From Crickella sp963642455 (lineage in GTDB: Bacteria; Bacillota; Clostridia; Peptostreptococcales; Anaerovoracaceae): DNA of 14,492 nucleotides. Every line of letters starts with the position of its first letter. Position 1 is the first letter of the stretch. A program made the position numbers and the translations under genes. The notes under the pieces are model-generated. The model saw only the letters and a list, made by a program, of their open reading frames with translations, made no database searches and had not been told where the DNA came from. Positions 5,812 through 12,702 of the stretch are shown here, one piece after another. The DNA lies in NCBI GenBank assembly GCA_963642455.1, contig CAVIGM010000031.1, positions 1 through 14,492 on the forward strand, given 5' to 3'.

Positions 5812-7731
5812 CTATCTTCCTTTCTTATATACATTCGTTTCGGTGATAACGGCATCCATACTTATGTCATTTCCATAGACTGGAACATCAACCGACATCA
5901 GCTTCTCGTAGCAAAGAGAGAATTTGGCAAAATCCGTTCTCTCAAGGAATCTGTCATAATAGCCTGCTCCGTGTCCGAGTCTGTTGCGCTTGGTATCGCA
6001 GCTTAGGCAAGGAATTATCGCCAGCTCGATTTCGTTCTTATCAACGGCGGCAGCATCTTCTGTAGGCTCCTTGATTCCGTATTTGTTGACCTTCATATCG
6101 GACTCGCCTGTTATGAGCCTTGCCTCCATCAAATGCTCCTTGGTATCTGTGCAAAGAGGCACGCATACCTTCTTGCCTTGCTTGAAGCATTCCTCGAGTA
6201 TAAGCTCTGTGGATACCTCTCTTTCTACCGAGAGATAGAGCATTATAGTCTTGGCATTTCTAAATTCTTCTTGATCTATGAGTTCCTTCTGAATTTGAGC
6301 ATCAGCTTTCGCCATATATTCTTTGCTAAGCTTAGATCTTCTTTCTTTGACATCCTCGCGAAGAATCTTCTTCATATCCACCTTCTTGTCATCGAGGCGG
6401 TCGATAATTTTGCGTCTTATGCGCTTAGTATACATTATTGACATTCCAACGCCGACACCCTCTGCGATTGGAAAAGCCATCCAGACGTAGTCGACATTTC
6501 CGAGCTGTCCGAGCAACCAAGCGGCAGGGGTAAGAACCATGAGCTGTCTTGCGATTGAGATATACATGCTGTATACACTTTTGCCGAGAGCCTGGAAAAT
6601 CGCGCCTCTCATAATACAGAAGGCCGCGAGTGGGAATACCAGGGAGATGGTTCTAAGAGCAACGGTTCCGACAGCGATCAGCTCGTCAGATGCGCTGAAG
6701 ATCGAAAGTAGCTGTTGCGGAAATGCCCAGAAAACCACAGTTCCGATACTCATGATTATAACGGCATACCTGACGCTGACTCGCATTACCTCTTCAAGTC
6801 TTTGCTTATTGCGAGCGCCATAGTTGTATGCTGCAATAGGAACAACGCCGTTATTCATACCGAAGATAGGCATGAAGACGAAGCTCTGCAGCTTGTAATA
6901 TACGCCGAATGCAGCAACCGCCGTTGTGGAGAACTTAATCAATATTTGGTTAAGTGTGAAGTTCATGACTGAGCCGATTGACTGCAGCACTATCGAAGGA
7001 AGTGCAATTCCGTAGATTTCCTTCATTATCTTCCAATCAGGCTTGAAGCTGCTCCACTTAAGCTTGATTTCTTTATTGTATTTGCGATTGAAATAGAAGC
7101 CAAGGGCCGCACCGCAAATCTGTCCGAAGATGGTCGCAACCGCAGCGCCTTTTACGCCCATGGCAGGAGCTCCGAAAAGTCCGAAGATGAGAATAGGATC
7201 CGCGATAATATTTATAATCGCACCTGTGCTCTGCGAGAAGAGGATGAACTTGGTCTTGCCCGTTGACTGCAGCAATCTCTCGAAGGAAATCTGAATAATA
7301 GCTCCTATCGAGAGCCAGCATACTATGCTCAGATAGTCCGTTGCATACTGGATGATAAGAGGATCATCGGTCTGCATCTCGAAGAAAGGCTTAGCGATGA
7401 ATCCGATTACCACAAAGAGCAGGTAGTTCAAACCTGCGAGAATCAGTCCGTTGTGCGCAACCTTATTAACCTTGTCCATCATCCCTGCTCCAAGATATCT
7501 TGAAAGCAGAGCACTCATACCAACAGAGGTTCCTATAGCAAATGCTATAATCAGCATCTGTATCGGAAAAGCAAGTGTAACAGCCGTCAGCGCATCCTCG
7601 CTTATCATAGCAACGAATATGCTGTCGACAATGTTGTAAAGTGCCTGCACCAGGTTAGACACCATTAGCGGTGCAGACATCTTAAACAAAAGCTTCCCTA
7701 TTGGTTCTGTTCCCATTCTATTTTCGGGCAT
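5812..7731 (-). CDS. Fusion protein: MATE-family transporter + 5-formyltetrahydrofolate cyclo-ligase
   Basis: One uninterrupted 639-residue frame. Residues 1 to about 445 are a complete MATE-type membrane protein with about 12 hydrophobic segments, starting with the family-typical MSAPLMVSNLVQALYNIVDS and containing the second-half repeat around GIALPSIVLQSIGSVMN. Such proteins export drugs or metabolites using Na+ or H+ gradients. Residues 453-639 (187, full length for the family) match 5-formyltetrahydrofolate cyclo-ligase, which uses ATP to convert 5-formyl-THF to 5,10-methenyl-THF: REVSTELILEE, AIIPCLSCD and NRLGHGAGYYDRFL, a variant of the usual RLGxGxGYYDR ATP/substrate loop. The linker is highly charged (about 430-460). 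An internal ATG at 6375 with AAGGTGG just upstream might also yield a separate enzyme. The start overlaps the ATPase stop (TAATG), implying coupled translation. Confidence 0.92.
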   Translation of the reverse strand: MPENRMGTEPIGKLLFKMSAPLMVSNLVQALYNIVDSIFVAMISEDALTAVTLAFPIQMLIIAFAIGTSVGMSALLSRYLGAGMMDKVNKVAHNGLILAGLNYLLFVVIGFIAKPFFEMQTDDPLIIQYATDYLSIVCWLSIGAIIQISFERLLQSTGKTKFILFSQSTGAIINIIADPILIFGLFGAPAMGVKGAAVATIFGQICGAALGFYFNRKYNKEIKLKWSSFKPDWKIMKEIYGIALPSIVLQSIGSVMNFTLNQILIKFSTTAVAAFGVYYKLQSFVFMPIFGMNNGVVPIAAYNYGARNKQRLEEVMRVSVRYAVIIMSIGTVVFWAFPQQLLSIFSASDELIAVGTVALRTISLVFPLAAFCIMRGAIFQALGKSVYSMYISIARQLMVLTPAAWLLGQLGNVDYVWMAFPIAEGVGVGMSIMYTKRIRRKIIDRLDDKKVDMKKILREDVKERRSKLSKEYMAKADAQIQKELIDQEEFRNAKTIMLYLSVEREVSTELILEECFKQGKKVCVPLCTDTKEHLMEARLITGESDMKVNKYGIKEPTEDAAAVDKNEIELAIIPCLSCDTKRNRLGHGAGYYDRFLERTDFAKFSLCYEKLMSVDVPVYGNDISMDAVITETNVYKKGR

Positions 7732-10466
7732 TATTCTGAAATCTCCAATCCTTTTCTCTTAGCATATGCTCTTTGGCATGCTTTTACAATCTCAACTAAT
7801 GGAATAATCAAGATTGCAAGAGCCATCGCAATAGCATATTCCTTGAAATCAATTATCGTAAATTCAAAGATATTCGCAAGTGCAGGAATCTCAATTACAG
7901 CAGTTGTAAGTACGAAAGCTGCCAGTGCTGAGCCCCACAGCCATTTGTTCTGCTTATCCAAAGTGAAAATCGACTTTCTTCTTGATCTCATATTGAACGA
8001 GTGGAAAATCTCGCACATTGACATTGTCAGGAACGCCATTGTGATTCCGTCGTCACTCTGAGTGATATGCCACTCTCCGACCTCGATGAATTCGCCTATG
8101 AAGTATGCAGCTATAACAAGAATTGTTGTAATCGCACCTTGATACAGAACGTCCTTGTCCATTCCGCCCGCGAAAACTCCGTCCTTGGAGCTACGAGGTC
8201 TTTTCTTCATCGAATCCTTCTCGCCTTCCTCCATTCCGAGCGCAAGTGCTGGAAGCGAGTCGGTGATAAGGTTAATCCACAGCAGGTGTGCAGGCTTAAG
8301 AATTGTGAAGCCAAGTATTGTTGCTGTGAGAATCGAAAGAACCTCACTGATATTTGTTGCAAGCAGGAACTGAATTGTCTTACGAATATTCGCATATACT
8401 CTTCTGCCCTCTTCAACAGCCGCAACTATAGTCGCGAAATTGTCGTCGGCAAGAATCATATCCGCTACATTCTTCGTAACGTCCGTTCCCGTAATTCCCA
8501 TTCCTACACCGATGTCTGCGGACTTGATAGCAGGCGCATCGTTAACGCCGTCACCTGTCATGGCCGTAACCATCATATTAGCTCTCCATGCTCTTACGAT
8601 TCTAACCTTATGCTCAGGCTGAACTCTTGCATATACGGAGTAGGTCTTAACGAGTGTCAAAAGTTCCTCGTCGCTCATATCGTCGAGCTTAGCTCCGAGG
8701 ATTGCCTCGTCAGCGGATTCGAGCATTCCAAGGTCTTTGGCGATTGCTACTGCGGTATCAAGCTGGTCTCCTGTAATCATAACAGGTCTGATTCCGGCCT
8801 CTCTGCATTTTCTTACGGCATCCTTAACCTCAGGTCTTACTGGGTCAATCATGCCTGTAAGTCCTATGAAGATAAGCTCGTTCTCGAGAGCCTTATCGGT
8901 GAAATCCGTAGGCGCTACATCATAGACTCTAAGCGAAAGTCCGAGCACACGAAGCGCTTTTCCAGCCATCTTGGCATTTTCCTTCTTAACCTGAGTTATA
9001 AGCTCGTCTGTAATAGGAACGATGCCCTCTGCTGTAAGAATCTTGGTGCAGTGTGATGCAACTACATCAGGCGCACCCTTTGTGAACTGTATATATCTTG
9101 ATGCTCCAAGGAGCTTGCCGAGAATCGTCTCTGGCTCGGAAATCGTCTCGAGCTTGACATTCTCGTGAACGGTTGACATCATCTTACGGCCTGAATCGAA
9201 AGGCGCTTCTCCTATACGAGGAAAATCTTTCTTCAATAAAGGCTTGTCCATGCCAAGTGACGATGCGTAAGCAACAAGTGCGGCCTCTGTTGGTTCGCCG
9301 ACTACATTCTTGTCGCCGTTCTCGTCTTCAACAAGCTCTGCGTCTGAGCAAAGAGCCATGCCTGCAGCAAGAACATCCTCGTCCTGACAGAAGTGGTCAA
9401 CAACCGTCATCTTGTTCTGAGTAAGTGTTCCGGTCTTGTCCGAGCAAATAACCTGAGCGCATCCCAAGGTTTCGACAGCTGTCATCTTACGAATAACCGC
9501 ATTCTTCTTGGACATCTTGGTAACGCCCATCGAAAGAACGATTGTTACTACGGCCGCAAGTCCCTCTGGGATAGCCGCAACGGCAAGTGAAATCGCAAGC
9601 ATGAAGGTGTTAATCATTACCTCTGCATTGATTGTTCCTGCCTTAACTACTCCAAGGATGAAGATAGCTACGCAGATTACCAGAACAAGCTTGGTGAGAA
9701 TCTTAGAAAGCTGTGCAAGCTTGAGCTGCAGTGGTGTCTGCTCGTTCTCTGCCTGCGAAAGCGCATCTGCGATCTTTCCCATTTCGGTCTCCATTCCGGT
9801 TCCCGTTATAACAGCAAGGCCTCTTCCATATACAACCGTGCTGCCCATGTATATCATATTCTTTCTGTCGCCGAGAGGAATGTCCTTAGCCTCTGCGGCA
9901 ATTTCGAGCACCTCTGCCTGCTTGGTTACAGGAACGGATTCACCCGTCAGGGCGGATTCTTCAATCTTCATTGAAGCCGCCTCAAGAAGTCTTCCGTCTG
10001 CAGGAACGCTATCGCCTGCTTCGAGAATTACGACATCGCCAGGCACAAGCTGCGAGCTCTCGACTGTGACGATTTTGCCGTCTCGAAGTACCTTCGACTT
10101 GGCCGCCGTCATTTTCTTAAGAGCCTCGATAGCCTCCTCAGCCTTACTCTCCTGAATTACTCCAAGAATAGAGTTAAGAACTACTACAAAGAGGATGATA
10201 AAAACGTCAGCTGGTGACTCATCCGAATAAATCGATGTGATGAGCGAAAGTGCCGCTGCACAGAGAAGGACAATGATCATCGGGTCTCTCATCTGATCGA
10301 AGAACCTCTTGATATTGCTTACCTTTGGCGGCTCAATTAGCTTGTTAGGACCATAGTCTTCGAGCCTTTTGCTGGCCTCCTCGGAACTCAAGCCCTTCTC
10401 GCTTGTTCCGTAGGTCTCAAGGACGTCGTTTGCTTCCTCAAGATATGCCTTGTAATCTTTTTCCAT
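7731..10466 (-). CDS. P-type Ca2+-transporting ATPase (P2A, SERCA-like)
   Basis: A 911-residue P-type cation pump, full length for the P2 group. In order: N-terminal cation-ATPase domain; TM1-2 at about 62-105; actuator loop TGES at 174-177; TM3-4 with PEGL at 300-303; phosphorylation motif DKTGTLT with Asp343; KGAPD at 463-467; TGDGVND at 637-643; then TM5-10. Residues matching the SERCA calcium sites are all visible: Glu301 (TM4), Asn705 and Glu708 (TM5), Asn732 and Asp736 (TM6) and Glu819 (TM8). That favours Ca2+ export, possibly with both sites, over Na+/K+ or H+ transport. The start has AAGGAGA at good spacing. It is the first gene of the operon, with a good promoter about 100 bases upstream. 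Metal specificity is inferred from residues. Confidence 0.95.
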   Translation of the reverse strand: MEKDYKAYLEEANDVLETYGTSEKGLSSEEASKRLEDYGPNKLIEPPKVSNIKRFFDQMRDPMIIVLLCAAALSLITSIYSDESPADVFIILFVVVLNSILGVIQESKAEEAIEALKKMTAAKSKVLRDGKIVTVESSQLVPGDVVILEAGDSVPADGRLLEAASMKIEESALTGESVPVTKQAEVLEIAAEAKDIPLGDRKNMIYMGSTVVYGRGLAVITGTGMETEMGKIADALSQAENEQTPLQLKLAQLSKILTKLVLVICVAIFILGVVKAGTINAEVMINTFMLAISLAVAAIPEGLAAVVTIVLSMGVTKMSKKNAVIRKMTAVETLGCAQVICSDKTGTLTQNKMTVVDHFCQDEDVLAAGMALCSDAELVEDENGDKNVVGEPTEAALVAYASSLGMDKPLLKKDFPRIGEAPFDSGRKMMSTVHENVKLETISEPETILGKLLGASRYIQFTKGAPDVVASHCTKILTAEGIVPITDELITQVKKENAKMAGKALRVLGLSLRVYDVAPTDFTDKALENELIFIGLTGMIDPVRPEVKDAVRKCREAGIRPVMITGDQLDTAVAIAKDLGMLESADEAILGAKLDDMSDEELLTLVKTYSVYARVQPEHKVRIVRAWRANMMVTAMTGDGVNDAPAIKSADIGVGMGITGTDVTKNVADMILADDNFATIVAAVEEGRRVYANIRKTIQFLLATNISEVLSILTATILGFTILKPAHLLWINLITDSLPALALGMEEGEKDSMKKRPRSSKDGVFAGGMDKDVLYQGAITTILVIAAYFIGEFIEVGEWHITQSDDGITMAFLTMSMCEIFHSFNMRSRRKSIFTLDKQNKWLWGSALAAFVLTTAVIEIPALANIFEFTIIDFKEYAIAMALAILIIPLVEIVKACQRAYAKRKGLEISE

Positions 10467-10534
10467 TTAGTATGTCTCCTTTTTCTATAGTGATAGAAAA
10501 GCCTTATGATTTGCTCTTGTGTATCGAACTGTAG

Positions 10535-10555
10535 AGGGGCCTTGCTGCGGCCCTT
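10535..10555. other. GC-rich hairpin in the leader of the ATPase operon
   Basis: GGGCC (10537-10541) and GGCCC (10549-10553) pair around a seven-base loop, with A/T closing outside. It lies inside the expected ~96-base leader between promoter and ATPase start. No T run follows on the minus strand, so it is not a terminator in that direction. A regulatory role is possible but unsupported. Confidence 0.4.
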
Positions 10556-10568
10556 TCGTTAACAAGGT

Positions 10569-10597
10569 ATTATATCATTTAATAGGCCTTTCTTCAA
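10569..10597 (-). promoter_or_regulatory. Sigma-A-type promoter of the ATPase-MATE/MTHFS-trpS operon
   Basis: TTGAAG (minus strand, 10597-10592) and a perfect TATAAT (10574-10569) are separated by exactly 17 bp. The predicted start is near 10562. No other equally good promoter is visible in this 327-base gap. Confidence 0.75.
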
Positions 10598-10626
10598 TGA
10601 CAGTAAGATGAATATAAGTCAAATAC

Positions 10627-10694
10627 GAGCCGTGTATGAGTCGTGCTTGGACCAAATCCAGAGCTCTGTATGAGTTGATCTTAGGTCAAGTGCA
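10627..10694. repeat. Two 34-bp degenerate tandem repeats upstream of the ATPase promoter
   Basis: Units 10627-10660 and 10661-10694 share GAGCNNTGTATGAGT at their start and a TTGGACCAA / TTAGGTCAA block 14 bp later. Traces of flanking copies occur on both sides, for example GTCAAATAC ending at 10626. The 34-bp period is about three helical turns. The rest of the gap 10467-10793 holds the promoter, the leader hairpin and the cotransporter terminator; I see no gene in it. Confidence 0.55.
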
Positions 10695-10707
10695 CGCCCT
10701 TTATATG

Positions 10708-10742
10708 ACAAGAAAAAGAGGCTCGAAAGTCCCTTTTCTTGT
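10708..10742 (-). terminator. Rho-independent terminator of the Na+/phosphate cotransporter gene
   Basis: A long imperfect inverted repeat: ACAAGAAAA and TTTTCTTGT form the outer stem, and on the minus strand GGGACT / AGCCTC surrounds a TTCG loop with one mismatch and one wobble. The minus-strand 3' arm contains five T after CCTC. It begins about 50 bases past the stop codon. The near symmetry could allow action in both directions. Confidence 0.78.
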
Positions 10743-10793
10743 TTGCACCTACATACACTTGCTTGTGATTGCTTGTGCCTTTATGTATTTAGA

Positions 10794-12536
10794 CTAAGCA
10801 TTATATTTCTCAGCATAGCCAAGGTATAGCTTCTGGAATTCTGCATTATTAGCCTTGACTCTGTTGATCGTTTCGTGCGGATTCAGCTCGTGCCCTGAGC
10901 TCTCTATTACGCCTGCCGCAACATTTGAGCAGTGGTCGCTGACTCTTTCCATATTTGTAATAAGATCCGACCATACGAAGCCCGCTTCGATAGAGCATCT
11001 GCCATTCTGCATTCGCAGTATATGATTAGTACGAAGCTTCTCCTTCAGGGCGTCAATTACCTGCTCCAGAGGCTCGACTCTCTTAGCCATTTCGATATCG
11101 GATTGCAGGAATGCTTGTTCCGAAAGTGAGAGGACTTCGTTCAGAGCATTTGCCATATTCTCGTATTCTCTTAGAGCTTCCTCCGATAAAGACAGCTTCT
11201 TGTCTCGAAGCTCCTCGGCTGACTCAAGAATATTCACGGCATGATCGGAAATTCTCTCATAATCTCCAATCATCTTAAGAAGCATGGTCGCCTCTTCACT
11301 CTCGTCTTCTCCCAAATTCGAAGAGCTTACCTTTACCAAATATGTTCCGAGCCTATCCTCGTAATCGTCACAGTTTCTTTCCGCTTCGCGAATTTCGGCT
11401 GCCTCTTTAGGCGAATACTTAACGAGGCTCGAAAGAGCTTTTCTAAGAGCATCAACAGCACATTCTGCCATTTTCTCCGTAACGGCTCTGCTCTGTGCTA
11501 CTGCAAGCGCAGGTGTTGCAAGAAGACGCTCTTCAAGTTCGTTGGCTTTCTCCTCTTCCTTTGAATCTGGTACAAGGTGACATACAAGCTTCTCAAGAAG
11601 ATTGCCAAAAGGCAGCAGCATGGTCGTGCAGAGAACATTGAACATCGAGTGGATGATCGCGATTCCAAGGAGCGAGGCTGAGCTATTTAATATCGCCGGC
11701 GCGAAGATGGCCTTGACTATGCAATAAGCGCTGAGGCAAATCACAGTGCCTATTACATTAAAGGACAGATGCACCAGGGCCGCACGCTTCGCGTTCTTGT
11801 TAGTTCCGATCGAGGAAAGCAGGGCTGTCACGCAGGTTCCTATGTTCTGTCCCATGATGATTGGAACTGCCGCACCATACGAAACAGCGCCTGTTGATGC
11901 TAATGCCTGAAGTATGCCGACGGATGCCGAGCTCGACTGAATTATGCCTGTCAGAATTGCTCCTGCGAGCACGCCCAGAATTGGATTAGAGAACAAGAGG
12001 AAAAGCTGACCAAATTCTGGGACGTCCTTAAGGCCCGAAACCGCGCCCGACATCGTCTCCATACCGAACATTAGTGTTGCAAAACCGAGAAGAATCATAC
12101 CTGTGTCTTTCTTCTTTTCGCTTTTGCAGAACATATATAGGATAATTCCTATCAAGGCGAGGATTGGCGTGAACGAGGATGGCTTCAGAAGGTTCACCCA
12201 CACGTTTGCGCTGTCTATGCCCGCCAAACTTAGAATCCAAGCAGTTACGGTCGTTCCTATGTTGGCTCCCATGATTACATATATCGACTGTCCGAGAGTC
12301 ATGATGCCTGCATTTACGAAGCCGACAACCATTACCGTTGTTGCTGATGAGCTCTGGATTATCGAGGTTACGCCAAGTCCTGTCAGAAGTCCAGTTGCTT
12401 TGCTGCTTGTCAGCTTGCTGAGCAGGTTCTTCAGGCGACTTCCGGCTCTTCTTTCAAGAGAGTCTCCCATTACGCTCATACCGAAGAGGAACAAACACAG
12501 TCCTCCGATTAAAGTTAAGCCATTAAAAATATCCAT
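10794..12536 (-). CDS. Na+/phosphate cotransporter (NptA/PNaS family) with C-terminal PhoU-like domain
   Basis: Membrane protein of 580 residues that should import inorganic phosphate with Na+. The N-terminal half has two inverted-repeat Na/Pi units, each marked by a QSSSA motif: QSSSATT at 61-67 with GANIGTTVTA at 90-99, and QSSSAS at 200-205 with GQNIGTCVTA at 229-238. About nine or ten hydrophobic segments end near residue 310. From about 340 the chain is helical and charged, with the paired PhoU-type signatures ERISDH (427-432) and ERVSDH (530-535). This architecture is common in Firmicutes. The ATG has AAAAGG six bases upstream. It lies directly downstream of a PhoR-like kinase gene, with a putative PhoP box in between, so induction under phosphate limitation is likely. 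A role in phosphate efflux or sensing is also possible. Confidence 0.94.
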   Translation of the reverse strand: MDIFNGLTLIGGLCLFLFGMSVMGDSLERRAGSRLKNLLSKLTSSKATGLLTGLGVTSIIQSSSATTVMVVGFVNAGIMTLGQSIYVIMGANIGTTVTAWILSLAGIDSANVWVNLLKPSSFTPILALIGIILYMFCKSEKKKDTGMILLGFATLMFGMETMSGAVSGLKDVPEFGQLFLLFSNPILGVLAGAILTGIIQSSSASVGILQALASTGAVSYGAAVPIIMGQNIGTCVTALLSSIGTNKNAKRAALVHLSFNVIGTVICLSAYCIVKAIFAPAILNSSASLLGIAIIHSMFNVLCTTMLLPFGNLLEKLVCHLVPDSKEEEKANELEERLLATPALAVAQSRAVTEKMAECAVDALRKALSSLVKYSPKEAAEIREAERNCDDYEDRLGTYLVKVSSSNLGEDESEEATMLLKMIGDYERISDHAVNILESAEELRDKKLSLSEEALREYENMANALNEVLSLSEQAFLQSDIEMAKRVEPLEQVIDALKEKLRTNHILRMQNGRCSIEAGFVWSDLITNMERVSDHCSNVAAGVIESSGHELNPHETINRVKANNAEFQKLYLGYAEKYNA

Positions 12537-12597
12537 TTATTACCTTTTATCCTTTCTTTCTTCACAGGCTAAAGTGTAACAAATGGATATCAAATCA

Positions 12598-12627
12598 ATT
12601 ATCGCGCTTATGTAAAATCAATGTAAA
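12598..12627 (-). promoter_or_regulatory. Putative PhoP box with overlapping promoter upstream of the Na+/phosphate cotransporter gene
   Basis: On the minus strand TTTACA (12627-12622), five bases, then TTTACA (12616-12611) form direct repeats 11 bp apart. This matches the TT(A/C/T)A(C/T)A-N5 repeat bound by PhoP in B. subtilis. GATAAT (12603-12598) lies 18 bp after the first hexamer and could be the -10. Only two repeats are clear, so a plain promoter with TTTACA as -35 is the simple alternative. Confidence 0.55.
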
Positions 12628-12630
12628 ATC

Positions 12631-12702
12631 GGGGGGCGCGAGCGCGCGTTCGGGTTCGTAGGCGCGCGCGTTTGGATCGGGGCCGCTTCGAGGGCGCGCG
12701 TT
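12631..12702. repeat. GC-rich CpG-alternating patch with three GCGCGCGTT copies
   Basis: A segment of about 70 bases is far more GC-rich than anything else in the window. GCGCGCGTT occurs at 12642-12650, 12664-12672 and 12694-12702. The arms at 12642-12648 and 12664-12670 can pair, and alternating CG can adopt Z-form. The stop codon of the kinase gene (12701-12703) overlaps the third copy. Confidence 0.6.

Noticed and set aside
4678..5830. T-box or tryptophan leader controlling trpS
   Set aside because: trpS begins two bases after the previous stop codon. No room, antiterminator hairpin or T-box-like conserved sequence is present.
5810..6380. MTHFS as an independent gene separated from the MATE gene by a sequencing error
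   Set aside because: The reading frame is continuous through the linker without a stop or a normal intergenic gap, so a single fusion gene is the simplest reading. Internal initiation is kept as a possibility.
8067..9056. Long plus-strand open frame (329 codons) opposite the ATPase
   Set aside because: It lies entirely antisense to a clear Ca2+ ATPase. Its translation shows no recognisable domain or ribosome site, so it is treated as a shadow, like the other plus-strand frames.
10750..10780. Short direct repeat TTGCTTGTG next to the cotransporter stop
   Set aside because: Only two nine-base copies in low-complexity sequence, without a promoter or a structural role that can be argued.
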